DNA of 64,000 bases, from positions 1 through 64,000 of the forward strand of contig OZ287709.1 of assembly GCA_965649825.1 (NCBI GenBank). Reading direction: 5' to 3'. This document shows positions 47,974 through 58,293 of this stretch, one piece after another. This DNA is from Penicillus capitatus. Its lineage: Eukaryota > Chlorophyta. The translations under genes and the position numbers were made by a program. Each line of letters opens with the position of its first letter. Positions within the stretch are counted from its first letter, which is position 1. The notes beneath the pieces are model-generated. The model did no database searches, was not told the DNA's origin, and worked only from the letters and a program-made list of their open reading frames with translations.

Positions 47974-48722
47974 ATGTTTCTCAGGCTACAAGCAGCTTCC
48001 CCGGCTAGGAGGACACGAATCAGAGGTGATGGAGAGAGAATACACCATCACACGGAAGCTGCTCATGATAAGCATCACTTCACAGGTAGCTGGTGGCGCG
48101 AAGGGGGAAGGGTGAGCCACGTGTCTAGGATTTCTGCCCTGCCCACCTCTGAAAGGGTGTAAAAACCCACGTCAGCACTGGAACCCGCTTTCCTTGGCCT
48201 TTCTGGGAGACGCCGTATGGGAAGTACGTGCCTAATTTCGTGGCGATACGTTTGAAGTGTTGGCTATCTTTAGCTCTATGTCCGGCGATTTGTTTTCTAC
48301 TCGACACAAACGAGTCTGGCTTCCATGCATGACGTGGCATCTCATGAGACGCGGGCTGAGACTCAGGTATTATCACCTGTTGGACCTAGAGATCGCAACA
48401 TCTCCAACTTGAATGTCAGGCCGACTACTTTGATCGGCTACAAGAGGGGACATTCCTGACAGCAGCAGAGAAGGACATCTTGCGTTGGGGAAAGAATGCA
48501 AACAAGATGCCTTCGGCCAAGCGATTGGCCACTCTGACCAAGGAACAATACAGAAAGTCGACAGCCTTTGAATGCCTGGTACTCAGATTTCAGACATCGT
48601 ATTTCATATGTCTCACGCACATCATGTTTCATGGACAGCTAGGATATCTCTACCTCTCCAACGTGGATCGACTGGCCGAATTGGCGACCCACCTTGGGTT
48701 TATGAAGAATGCAGCATCATAA
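47974..48722 (+). CDS. Mini-ribonuclease III (MrnC-like), probably organelle-targeted
   Basis: Spliced from five exons: introns 48121-48175, 48224-48273, 48367-48419 and 48579-48638 (55, 50, 53 and 60 bp). The core reads LSLAFLGDAVWE/LYVRRF, QADYFDRLQEGTFLTAAE, KDILRWGKNANKMPSAKR, EQYRKSTAFECL/LGYLYL and NVDRLAEL. These are the MrnC blocks, with acidic residues GDAV and EC(L)LGY standing where RNase III acids lie. Mini-RNase III lacks a double-stranded-RNA-binding domain. Bacterial forms mature 23S rRNA and plant homologues act in chloroplasts. A basic N-terminal extension of about 45 residues suits an organelle leader. Start 47974 is the nearest ATG; an upstream exon is possible. Confidence 0.83.
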
Positions 48723-49088
48723 CATCCATCAAGAGTAAGGATTCTTCTGTCAAAAGCACGGCATGATTGCCACAAGAATGTGAATTTTAACATTGAATCG
48801 ATTTGTAAGGGCTGGTTCTTCGCAATACCGATAGGGACCGACCATATAGAAACAAACATAGTGGCGGTGGGTACGCGGTTTATATCGGCGGGAAATACAG
48901 TGAGACCGTCTGCGGATAAAATGCGCGGCCATTGTCTGCCAAAAGCGATTTATGTCACAGATACAAGAGATTCAGGTCAACAATCAATGGAAAAGACGTA
49001 TCGTCTCTGTCATTCTCATGGTGGATTATGCCTGTTAAGCGACGGCTTATGAATGACAGAAGATACATGCAAGGACGTGTGCATCTTT
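48723..49088. other. Convergent intergenic region
   Basis: About 365 bp between the stops of mini-RNase III and the DHHC gene. Nothing recognisable. Confidence 0.5.
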
Positions 49089-50495
49089 TTAACGTGGCCG
49101 CCTGTTGTTGCTGATCTTCGTGGCCGGTCTGGGTCGCGATGTGACCCCGTCTTGATTGGGAACTGTTGTGGGTCGGAAGGAATTAGCTGTTCTTCCCGGG
49201 AACATTCTGATTTCAGGTCCTTCACTGTAGTATCTTCGAGTGTTATTATGGGCTTCATCTCTGAAGGAGATTCCTGGCTGAATCACCTGAATGCTCCCAG
49301 AGTCAGCACCAGGACCGGCAGCGGACAACGGTCTCTGAATGTACTGTGCATTTCTAGCAGACTCTCGACTTCCCGCGAGATGTCGCGTGCTGTGTTGCTG
49401 CGCCATGGAAACCGCGTCCCACGTAGGTGTTCTTGGTGGCGGAGGTATTGTCACGTCTCCTCTTATCCCATAACTTCCGCCACCGTAGCTCTCCATTTCC
49501 ATATCTGTTCTGGATCTGGACGAGTAAGACTTCGGATGCTCGCGCTGAGAGTCATCATCAAATATCGATGTTCTGGTGGTAGTGGACGATCCGCCAGAAA
49601 TCCTCATTGGGAGATGGTCTCTGAAATTGACTTCTGGTTTGGGTATCGGCAGACACCACACGGACCAGCAATTCCTGAAACAGCCTTCGTTGTATGGATT
49701 ATGTTCACGGTCATAACCATAGCGGAAATTCTCATACGTCGTCTGGTTTGTAGAAACCAAATAAATGTGGAAAAAGCTTAGACCACCAACAAAAAGAAAA
49801 AACAATGCAGCATATAGACAGACAGCAATGGCGGCCGGTGCTGCTTCGAAAGCTTCCTTCAGATCCCTATCAGCAGATTCAAGATTGTCATACTCTAGTT
49901 TGATGGCGAGGACAGCAGTAGCACACACATAGATGCACAGGAGTGAGGCTGTAAAAATAAAGGACAGAAAGAAACGATAGTTCCGAAGGCCAATGGTCGT
50001 CCCCACCCATGGACAGTGATGATCAAACTTCTTGATGCAGTTGTCATTCACACTGCAGTGATGCGCCCGTGGTGGCTGATAGAAATGACATGTCTCATTG
50101 TATCGCACTAATACTTGATGTCCATTCACTGTGACTTCACTCGTCTTGGGCTTGCGACCATCAAGAAACTCATCATCTGGCTCTTGGCGTTTCAAAATTC
50201 CCGGATCCATGCAGCCTGTTATGAAGAGAAAAGCCAGCGCGAGGATTCCCAGTAACAACCCGACGAGAGGAAATGCAAAATGCAATTCATCCATCAGAAC
50301 TTCGCCGACCAACAGTGTGTATGCCACCAGGGGAGCCAGAATCAATAGAGAGGTGCCAAAGAGAGACTTCCAATTAGGACCTGCCACTAAACGACCGCCA
50401 CAGAAAAAAACTTCTTTCCCCTGCCACTTTTGGTAAACTCTCAAAGGACCAGCTTCTGGTTGACGTGATGGCATTGCCGGTCCGGTCGGATTCAT
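49089..50495 (-). CDS. DHHC-type protein S-acyltransferase with reduced zinc-binding cysteines
   Basis: Four membrane helices flank a cytosolic cysteine-rich domain (TCHFYQPPRAHHCSV, then KKFDHHCPWVGTTIGLRNYR). The catalytic DHHC and the TTxE-type motif (STNQTTYENFRYGYDREHNP) are present, as in plant/yeast Erf2-like enzymes that palmitoylate proteins at Golgi or plasma membrane. Compared with the usual pattern YCxTCxxxRPPRxxHCSxCxxCVxxFDHHCPWVxxCIG, the first Cys is Asn (YNETC), the SxC Cys is Asn (SVNDNC) and the last Cys is Thr (GTTIG). The C-terminal ~170 residues are Ser/Arg/Pro-rich. No intron in this frame. An open minus-strand segment at 50498-50823 (MNHFHDDISVENS) could add N-terminal coding exons. 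Confidence 0.88.
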   Translation of the reverse strand: MNPTGPAMPSRQPEAGPLRVYQKWQGKEVFFCGGRLVAGPNWKSLFGTSLLILAPLVAYTLLVGEVLMDELHFAFPLVGLLLGILALAFLFITGCMDPGILKRQEPDDEFLDGRKPKTSEVTVNGHQVLVRYNETCHFYQPPRAHHCSVNDNCIKKFDHHCPWVGTTIGLRNYRFFLSFIFTASLLCIYVCATAVLAIKLEYDNLESADRDLKEAFEAAPAAIAVCLYAALFFLFVGGLSFFHIYLVSTNQTTYENFRYGYDREHNPYNEGCFRNCWSVWCLPIPKPEVNFRDHLPMRISGGSSTTTRTSIFDDDSQREHPKSYSSRSRTDMEMESYGGGSYGIRGDVTIPPPPRTPTWDAVSMAQQHSTRHLAGSRESARNAQYIQRPLSAAGPGADSGSIQVIQPGISFRDEAHNNTRRYYSEGPEIRMFPGRTANSFRPTTVPNQDGVTSRPRPATKISNNRRPR

Positions 50496-51020
50496 TCTTA
50501 GTCGTAGAGAATGTCAACAGTGCAAAAACAACGGGCGACAGTAGAAGGAACGCAGGTGGGTCTTCCTGGACGGGGAGGTTCAGACACGTGACGCGTCGGC
50601 TGTGGAAGCGCGGACTGCGGTTGGTCTCTGGATTTGTCCTCTTCGTTCGTCGGAAAACGCGTCGCTGCTCCCCTGTTATTTCCTCTTGGCGTCTGTACGC
50701 CCAAAACAAAAGTCAAGTCTGGGGAATCCGGATCCGTCGGGTGCTTCACGAGAGCAAACTGTGGACGTTCGCGTCGATAAGAAGAAGTCGTTTCTGAGCT
50801 TTGACTGTTCTCCACCGATATGTCGTCGTGAAAATGATTCATCCCAGAAACTTTCACCAAGGCATCAGCAGCTCGATGCCGACGAACGAACAAACAAACA
50901 AATAAACCACCGAATGCATTGCGCGAAGCGTAGTGTAGATGCGAACTCGAGGAGATGCATGACGTGACAGGTCGAGCGCGATCAGTGGTGCAGAAAAGTC
51001 GCGTTGTGACTGGCAATGCA

Positions 51021-51812
51021 TTATCCAAGCGCCATCAAGGCCTCTTCTACACTCGGCACCGAAGCAGGCGCTGCAAGACGCGGTTCTATATTCCGACTAC
51101 AGAAATCTCGGACACTCCAGTTGAATTCTTCGATGACATCAGAAATCGACAGACAATCAGGAATGGAGACGGGCGGGCCCAACAGCAATAGATCTGAGCA
51201 AATTCGATCCACATCAGGAGTGATGGACTGCCGAGAATCTGTTTGACAAGATGTCTCGGCCACTCGCAGACAGGTGAAATTCATGTCGTCAAACAAATCA
51301 TCTAATACAGCATGGATGGCAGACTCAGTCTTCCCTGTTATGCATCGTGCATGCGCGTACTTGTTGTGATAGGTGTGTCAAGGATCGTTTCTAATGCTGA
51401 TGGCTGACAGCGAGCTTTGACATTGTAGCATGCATATTGAGCAGCTTCTGCTGCGGCATGTGTCCCACGAATAGCGCAGTTTGTCACTAAATAGCATCGA
51501 CGCTGTTCGATTCTGTGTCATGAATAAAAGAAACAGCTTACTCGACTCTCCGCCCAAAAGTCGCCGCGTTTCCGCAGAAGCTGCTCGCTCGATGATGGCG
51601 AGAAACGCCGTACATAAAAGAACGACGACGCGTCCGGGTTTCCCTCTTTTTAGCTGAAGCATCTTGCGCAAAAACGAGATTTCGCAACGAAATATCTTAA
51701 GTTGAAGAGCGGTGCAAAGTGCTTGCAAAGTCCGACTTGTATCCATCGGGAAGTTCTCACTGTGAACGACATTCGGAACGCCTTCCGTTTGCCGAGCGAG
51801 ACAGTACCTCAA
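51021..51812 (-). CDS. Hypothetical protein, helical
   Basis: Exons inferred from frame shifts: MDTSRTLQALCTALQLKIF and GKPGRVVVLLCTAFLAIIER in the first, then CYLVTNCAIRGTHAAAEAAQ and PSALETILDTPITT, then FDDMNFTCLRVAETSCQ through ISDVIEEFNWSVRDFCS to the stop at 51021. The helix-rich pattern and alternating use of frames joined by 50-70 bp introns support a gene. Family not recognised; an Orc6-like cyclin fold was considered but not supported. The start may be at 51743 (MDTSR) or 51812. Confidence 0.5.
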
Positions 51813-51994
51813 AGGGCCATTGTTTGTCGATCTGAAGCGATGTTGTGTCTGAAACGATACCTGTCTCTTAAGTCCGCTAACGAGAACGCATACGGTGTCT
51901 GTTTGACCGATGCCAGCATCGACAGACAGGACTCCGGATTTGGTCAGCGAGAACTTCGTCCAGAAGTCGCGTCCACATCCGACGAAATGTCACA

Positions 51995-53258
51995 TCATGC
52001 GTCAGCAAGCACCAGGAATTGAAGAAGTTGGGAAACTACAGCAACGCTGAGGCTATTCCCAATCAATGCATACTGTCGCCTCCTTTGCATTCCGTTTGGA
52101 AAAGTGAAGGTATCTGGAAAGGAATGCAGAGATGCGATCTCCATTGGCGAGAAGTATCGTATCCTCATCCGCTTCAACAAAGCGTGCAACAGAGGGAGAC
52201 AGACGGATCGCCTCTCATCAACTGTATTGGATATAGATTGTTTCAAGACATCCAGATCTGATGCCGTCCAGAAAGGGGGAGGGTGTTGAAGGATAGCCTT
52301 CAGCGATTCATCTTGGTCGCCGACGGACAGTTCCTTGCCACACAATGTCTGGAGATGACACACGATTGCAACCCACTCTGGATGTCGGGTGGCTAGGAAG
52401 GATCCGGTGCCTTTGAAGTACCGTCCTCCGTAACTCTTTGTGAAGCAATTGATCCGTGTAGTCTCTCCGGATGCAATGTTGAGGACATCGGCACACTGCT
52501 CGAGGAACTTTTCAGGAACATCAAGGCTTTCATCTTCCTGCAATTCTCGGCCCATAAATCCTCTCAGCGTCAATCCCGTGCCCTGAAAAGGGATATCTTT
52601 GACAGAACTGTGAAACGGGTCAGTGTATGGTCATGCCTCTTGGCCGCCCAAAGGCAGATGATGGTGGACAACACCCGATGAAAGGGCAAAAGGTCTCTTT
52701 CGTGCTAAACAGAAATACCTCGGCCTCGAGTAAGGGATTCCCAGTTGATCTGGACTGAGCACAAACTCCAAGATGCCTAAAAGCTGGCACGACTGGAAGG
52801 CAAGCAGCATCTGTCTTCTCGTTTTGGATCGCTCAAAACCAACGACGTTCTCCAATAGAACGTAATCGGGCGTGTGTTCCACAGACATGGTCTGCATTTT
52901 GCATAGCAGGCTCAGTAAACTTTTCGTCCGTGGGTCTTCTGTATCTCGTTGCAATCCTTGACGCGTAAACGGCTGACATGGAGGTGACAACAACCACACT
53001 GATGCATTCAGCGCTTCCAAGAAAGGAACAGACAGAGTCCCGATGTCGACCTGCATCCACGGTCAGTATATCGACAAGCAGCACGCCCAAGACCTTGACC
53101 TTGGTCGGTGACAGTCCAGTGTTGCTTTCATAGACTTGATTACCGTCTCTGTCGACGTCAAATGCAGCGATGACTGTCGCCTGTGGGAAGGCATCACGAA
53201 GCGCAAAGTGCAATCCACCGATGCCGCAATAGAATTCGGCGACGCGAAGATTCGACAT
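51995..53258 (-). CDS. TRDMT1: DNMT2/TRDMT1 tRNA (cytosine-5) methyltransferase
   Basis: Methylates C38 of tRNA-Asp and related tRNAs. SAM-binding motif FYCGIGGLHFAL, catalytic SPPCQPFTRQGLQRD, LLENVVGFE, and the DNMT2-diagnostic NCFTKSYGGRYFKGTGSFL (CFT motif). C-terminal motif IGNSLSVAVVSQLL completes the fold. The protein begins directly with the catalytic domain at 53258 and has no regulatory domains, as usual for DNMT2. Introns: 43 bp joining SPTKVK to VDIGTLS (around 53050-53092), and a short one near 52600-52635 joining GGQE to the target-recognition part. All catalytic residues are present. Confidence 0.93.
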
Positions 53259-53302
53259 GGAGACGAACCAAAATGTCGAGTGTTCTCAGAAAGAGCAGTC
53301 CG

Positions 53303-55442
53303 TTAACGAATGCGTCTGTCCATCAAATCGCGTACATGTCCCTCCAACTGACGAAACAAGGCAGGTAGTGCGTTAACGATGTCAGGGTGCGGGTTTGACA
53401 GGGGAAATGTCTCCGACATCGCCAACCGATTCCAACTCGACGATCTGCGCAACAGAGACATTATGTGCCGTCTTCTGTGAATACTAGAAGGTTTGACTTG
53501 ATGAATACGTTGTCTGCAGACAGGACAGGAGTGAGGGGGACGCACGAGCAGTTTGTTTGCACATGGTCGACAATAGAGGCCGTGTCCACAATTCATGAAC
53601 ACACATCTTCCACCCGATTCAAAGCAAACAGTGCAGCCATCATCATGGATGACCACATCTGTACACTCTTCCTGCTCTTCTTCTTCCTCTGAAGATGCAT
53701 CTGTCTCTTTTTTCTGTGATGGACACGGGGCGGTCATCTCTTCAGAGCCATCATTTGACAGCGTCGATAGGAAACGGATGTATTCATCTGTGGTCACAGT
53801 GTATTCGAATGTGGCTATCTCTGCTTTTGAGTAATGGTTTGACCGTCGAGGGAGGGAGGCGCCGCTTCATTATGCTGAACTGTTTCGTTCTGGTTCCAGG
53901 AATCCGGCGGCTTAAAGAGTGAGTAGCCGATCCTCGTAAGGCTTTCAGGCATGTGCCTTCCTCTTGTTATCGTAGCAGCCAAAAAATCAATCTGTTCATC
54001 TGCAAAGCAAAGATATTGCGCTCTTCACGGCAACGGCAGTTCTTTGAGAAGGCAGTGCCTGTGAGATTGTCTGTGTGAGCATGCGCATTGAAGGATGCAT
54101 ATTCTGCAGTAATGTCATTCGCAACAGCGCGTGCATTCACTGATGTGTGCTGCCTTTGTTCCCTGTCGAGCAGTGACAGAGATGTAATGGCTCCACTCGT
54201 CCACATGATCGCCCAGGCAAGAATGATAGGAGCAAAAATGAAACTGAGATGCATCTCTGCGCCATCCAATTTCCATGACAACGACAAGAATCCGAAGAAA
54301 TGGATGAAGGCGCCTAGCGCCAAAAAGAAGAAGCCGAGAGGAATCTGGTATTGCAGTGGACGGTGCCACACCCTTTCTCTGACAAAAACACCCGTCATCT
54401 GCGAAACCGGGAATCTATTGTCCGTCATCTCAGCTCTGCGACATCGTCTTACGATGAGAAGGCTGATCGCCAGGGATCCAAAGCTCAGCCAAGGGAGAAT
54501 AAACACTAGCTTCCAGGAATACGGAAGCTGACCATCCAGTTTCAGAGCCACCATTGTGAGAAACATCAGCATCAAATCTCGGTAAGCGATTCCCAAGTAC
54601 CCTGTCTTTTTCTTGATGTGTGCCAGGATGGCGATGCAAAGCCAACCCGCCCTTAACGCAGGCTAATGATCGGCCGGTTGTCCTTTGCATTTGGAGAATC
54701 TTACCAAAGGGGCACCATCAGTTTCTTGGCCGATGAGTTTGCGACCGAAATGCTGTCATGCCCTTCGAGTCTGTTCACGAGCATCATCTGGATCACAGGG
54801 ATTTTCAACAAAGAGTAGCAGTTCGTCGACAAAGGGCCACCGTTGCCATGAGTGTGGCGCAGTCTTGGATGAGTTGGATCAAGATATCGGCAATGACATT
54901 TCGGACTTGGTGCTTTCGTGCGAGTTCGTATGCCGCGCGATCGCCAGCCGGGGCCGTCTCTGCAGGAGGATGGCCAATCCGCCGAACGACCCACCTTTCC
55001 TAGCATCCCATGTCCCCTCTTCAAACCGAGTGCATTTGCCATCGACTGACATAGTTCATCAACTGCATGAGAAGAAAAGGAATGTCCGTCCAGTAATACA
55101 GCCACGTCGGGGAGAAGACCGTCCACCAGGAGTATCTGCAGTCACTCCTGACCTGCCAAACAAGGCGTTGTCTCTCAAAGTGCTTGACAGATATCAATCG
55201 GATCACACTTGCATCCATAGATTAACGACGGTGCATAGATTGGTGATCCATGAAATGCTGATGGTGAAAAAGAAGACGAATGGATCCAAATTCAATTGAG
55301 ATTCCAATACTCTCAAGAATCGTTCGCCGAACGACGACGATGCATTCATGGACGCCACCGACGCCTCTCTGTCATCCCTCACCTCTTGACTTCTAGGCAA
55401 ATGTTCCGAAATCGCAGACGTCATCCGCACCACAATGGCCAT
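53303..55442 (-). CDS. TMEM185/FRAXF-like multi-pass protein with C-terminal RING finger
   Basis: About eight to ten hydrophobic segments with repeated family motifs: YSWWTVFSPTWLYYWTD, IPVIQMMLVNRLEGHDS, ALKLDGQLPYSWKLVFILPW and GFFFLALGAFIHFFGFLSLS. At the C-terminus is a C3HC4 RING (CTVCFESGGRCVFMNCGHGL, then YCRPC and CPVCR). This is the arrangement of the plant proteins named transmembrane Fragile-X-F-associated; animal TMEM185 lacks the RING. Likely a membrane E3 ubiquitin ligase. Introns of about 45-70 bp are needed near 55200, 55025, 54700, 54600, 53900 and 53850; not all are resolved. Start 55442 (MAIVVRMTSA); later Mets are possible. Confidence 0.75.
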
Positions 55443-55453
55443 TAGACAAAGCA

Positions 55454-56767
55454 ATGACGGCGATGATGATGCAGTGCCTCCGCAACCAGATCGTCGCAAA
55501 GAAACACACGTGTCGCCTTCTTCCGTTATCCACAGAAAAACGACGAATCGTTGGTGTTGGCTGTCAGTCGCGATCACACAGCACATCCTTCTCTGTCATC
55601 GCACGACGCCACAAGAGAGATGTTCCTGTTGTAAGTTCCCTTGGGCGTCCTGTTTGCTGCCGAGCTGAAGATGGCACGGATCGGATGCAGAGGGATGCCA
55701 GTGATATGACCCTGTGGGATCAACTCTGCGTCTTCAGTGATCGTATTTCCATGAACTTCGCATGGATCGTTCTTTGTACCTGCTCCTTCTCTCTCTTTGT
55801 ACCTGCTCCCTTCCTTTGGTTCACATCCGAGTGTGTATCGGTTGCTCTGGCCATTTCCATGTTGGCCATGGGATGCACTCTAAAACTGAAAGATTTCGCG
55901 ATTCTCGCTCAGCATCCCTTTCGAATCATCGCCGGTGTTCTGCTGCAGTATACAATCATGCCGCTGACAGGCTTTGGCATTTCACGATTGGCTCGTCTCC
56001 CATCATCTCTCGCCGCCGGCATTGTCTTAGTTTCTTGCTGTCCCGGTGGTGTGGCATCGAACATTGTGACCTACCTTGCTGGTGGTGATGTCGCCTTGTC
56101 TGTCGCCATGACATCTGTCAGCACTCTTCTGGCCATTTTTCTGACACCCGTACTCACGGCCATGCTCATTGGTACTCTGGTACCAGTGGACGCTTGGGCA
56201 CTCTTCTCCTCGACCGTCCAGGTTCATTTCACCGCTTCCAAAAAACAGGAGACAGCTTGTCAAGAGTCTAGGTCATTCTGTTGCCATTGGTTATGGGTTT
56301 GACGATGAAGTCATTCTTCCCGAAGACGATCAAGCAACTTCAGAAGATCGCACCGCTTGTCGCTGTCATCGCTGTGTCCTGCATCAACTGCAGCATCACA
56401 GCGAAGAACGCCGCTGACATCCTGCACTCTGGGATGTTCATTCTTGCATCTGTTGCTGTTCTGCATGTCACTGGATTTGCCTTGGGCTATTTTCTAGCTA
56501 CTGCACTGAAGTTCCCTCTCGAAAGCCGAATCACCATTTCCATCGAAGTCTGTCCCTTGTCAGCATCGAAGCGACAGCATCTCAGAGATGGTTGTGGTAT
56601 AGGTCGGCATGCAGAATTCTGGTTTGGGTGCTGTGTTGGCTATGAAGCATCTTGGTGATCCCTTGAGCAGCTGTGCCTGTGTGGTGTCTGCCTGTTTTCA
56701 CTCTGTTGCTGGAGGCATTCTGGCTTCTCTAGTTCGATGGCGCCGCCGTAATAAAACTTCACATTAA
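55454..56767 (+). CDS. Bile acid:sodium symporter (BASS) family carrier, probably plastid/organelle
   Basis: About 90 N-terminal residues rich in Arg/Ser (STEKRRIVG, SRSHSTSFSVIARRHKR) look like a transit peptide. The carrier part follows: AISMLAMGCTLKLKDFAILA, QYTIMPLTGFGISRLARLPS, VSCCPGGVASNIVTYLAGGD and SVAMTSVSTLLAIFLTPVLT. Introns near 56221-56271 (gttcat...tctag) and 56552-56607 join TVQV to ILLPLVMGLTMK and ISIE to VGMQNSGLGAVLAMKHLGD. An in-frame GT-AG segment at 55632-55691 may also be an intron. Plant BASS proteins move pyruvate or other 2-oxoacids into plastids. The signature CPGGxxSN and EVGMQNSGL are intact. Substrate unknown. Start 55454 lies 11 bp from the divergent gene's outer Met. 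Confidence 0.83.
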
Positions 56768-57064
56768 ACAGGAAGATGCTCGCATTTAGTTATACAATCA
56801 TCATCCAAAAAGGAATTTCACTGGAATTATACGATGTTATTGTGTCTACAACAAGCTCTTCCTGTGTAGGAATCAAGCAAAGCTCTATGCAACAAGCCAA
56901 CCTTGGTGGTGAGACTTTAACAATGCACGCTGACGATTGTCATGCATTTTGATCACGAATCATTATCCTATTGGAAAACATTCATGATCCTCGCGCACGG
57001 CGTTTGCCACAACAACTAAAGCACACCACACATGCATTCATGCATCCTGTCGACGTCAGAGATA
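56768..57064. other. Convergent intergenic region
   Basis: About 300 bp between the BASS stop and the kinase stop, A/T-rich, no feature recognised. Confidence 0.5.
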
Positions 57065-58123
57065 TCAGCCGTGCCTTAGTATAAGCATGATGAATATGTC
57101 TTGACATGTTCTTCGTTCCTTCTTTGCACCAGTTTGTATCAATGCATCGATGTCCTTGTCACTTTGTCGTCCTTTTGCTGCATCTCTCTCTTCCTCCCTA
57201 GCCAGCAGTTCGCTGTTGAGCTTGTCTGTGTTGGGTGGTAAATCTTCTGTGAACCACGGGTCATCCCAGATTTCCTTCATAGTAATGCGATTCTTTGGAT
57301 TTGGCTGAAGCAGTTTATTCAAGAACGCAACACAGCCGTCGGAAAGTGTCCGCGTTTGAGGCAATTCGATATTCTTTGGCTCCGAGTTCAGCCACGTGCC
57401 TATTGTTTTATAGAAATCCTGACCAGGCCTTTGAGAGGCATCAGCAGATGGCCCAGGTGGCCATCGAGTTAGACCGAACAGCATTTGAAAAAGGCAGACA
57501 CCACAGGAGTACACTTCAGAGCACTTTGCCTGTTCCACATTTCGAACCTGACCAAGATACTGTTCTGGAGCGACATACCCAAAAGTGCCTTCCATTCTCG
57601 AAATCAGTCCTGACTCTTCAAATCGAGATAGTCCAAAATCGCAGAGTAATAGAAATGGTGGCCTTCCTTCGGCCAACGGCTGCAGGAGTATGTTTTCAGG
57701 CTTAACATCGCGATTGGTAATGCCTCTGGCATGTGCGTAATCGACGGCTAAAATAAGCTGCTGAAAGAACCAGCGAGCCAGTTTCTCTTCAAGCTTTTCT
57801 TTCGTACACAATATATCAAACAAGGCTCCCCCAGATGCATAGTTCAGCACCAAGCACAGATGTGTGTCACTCAACAGCACATCTCGAAACCCAATAATAT
57901 GTGGATGGTCCAGCAAACGCAGGTTACGGATTTCGCGCTTGACCCGCTTTTGCTTTCTTTCCTCCGACAGATACGTTCGTGAGTAGCACTTGATTGCGAC
58001 AAGGTCCGGGGGGTCGCTTTCTGATGTCCGTGCTCTCAGGTCTTCAGCCAGGACAACAAATGCTTGACCTCCCTCACCAAGACGCCGCACAAGGCGGAAA
58101 CCTGTCGGCAGCTTGATATCCAT
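57065..58123 (-). CDS. Ser/Thr protein kinase (SnRK2/CAMK-like), paralogue 1
   Basis: Single-exon kinase of 352 residues. Glycine loop LGEGGQAFVV, VAIKCYSR (Lys), EIRNLRLLDHPHIIGF, catalytic loop GITNRDVKPENILL (Asn replaces the His of HRD), CDFGLSR, YVAPEQY and a C-lobe NPKNRITMKEIWDDPWF. NRD instead of HRD is known in algal SnRK2-like kinases, and the catalytic Asp and Lys are retained, so activity is likely. A short charged tail follows. It is head-to-head with the Hsp70-like gene (170 bp between starts) and paralogous to the kinase at 61449-62669. Confidence 0.92.
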   Translation of the reverse strand: MDIKLPTGFRLVRRLGEGGQAFVVLAEDLRARTSESDPPDLVAIKCYSRTYLSEERKQKRVKREIRNLRLLDHPHIIGFRDVLLSDTHLCLVLNYASGGALFDILCTKEKLEEKLARWFFQQLILAVDYAHARGITNRDVKPENILLQPLAEGRPPFLLLCDFGLSRFEESGLISRMEGTFGYVAPEQYLGQVRNVEQAKCSEVYSCGVCLFQMLFGLTRWPPGPSADASQRPGQDFYKTIGTWLNSEPKNIELPQTRTLSDGCVAFLNKLLQPNPKNRITMKEIWDDPWFTEDLPPNTDKLNSELLAREEERDAAKGRQSDKDIDALIQTGAKKERRTCQDIFIMLILRHG

Positions 58124-58293
58124 TCCGCGTCGACGCGTCGATGAAAGTCACGACGAAAAGAGTGAAAGCGATGAAGGTCTCCCTATCTTGCGAAAGCGAG
58201 CAAACAAACAAATGATTTCGTCCAGATAGAGAACGTGATTTCGGCCTCGGCTATTGTTACAGCGTTCGTATTAATTGGAGAAACAAATGAGGC

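Noticed and set aside
50498-51028. Separate hypothetical gene upstream of the DHHC enzyme
   Set aside because: Low-complexity frame with no domain. It is more likely leader or N-terminal coding sequence of the DHHC gene or of its neighbour's 3' end.
57680-57730. Pseudokinase call because HRD reads NRD
   Set aside because: The catalytic Asp, Lys, DFG and APE are intact in both paralogues, and NRD variants are known in algal SnRK2-like kinases.
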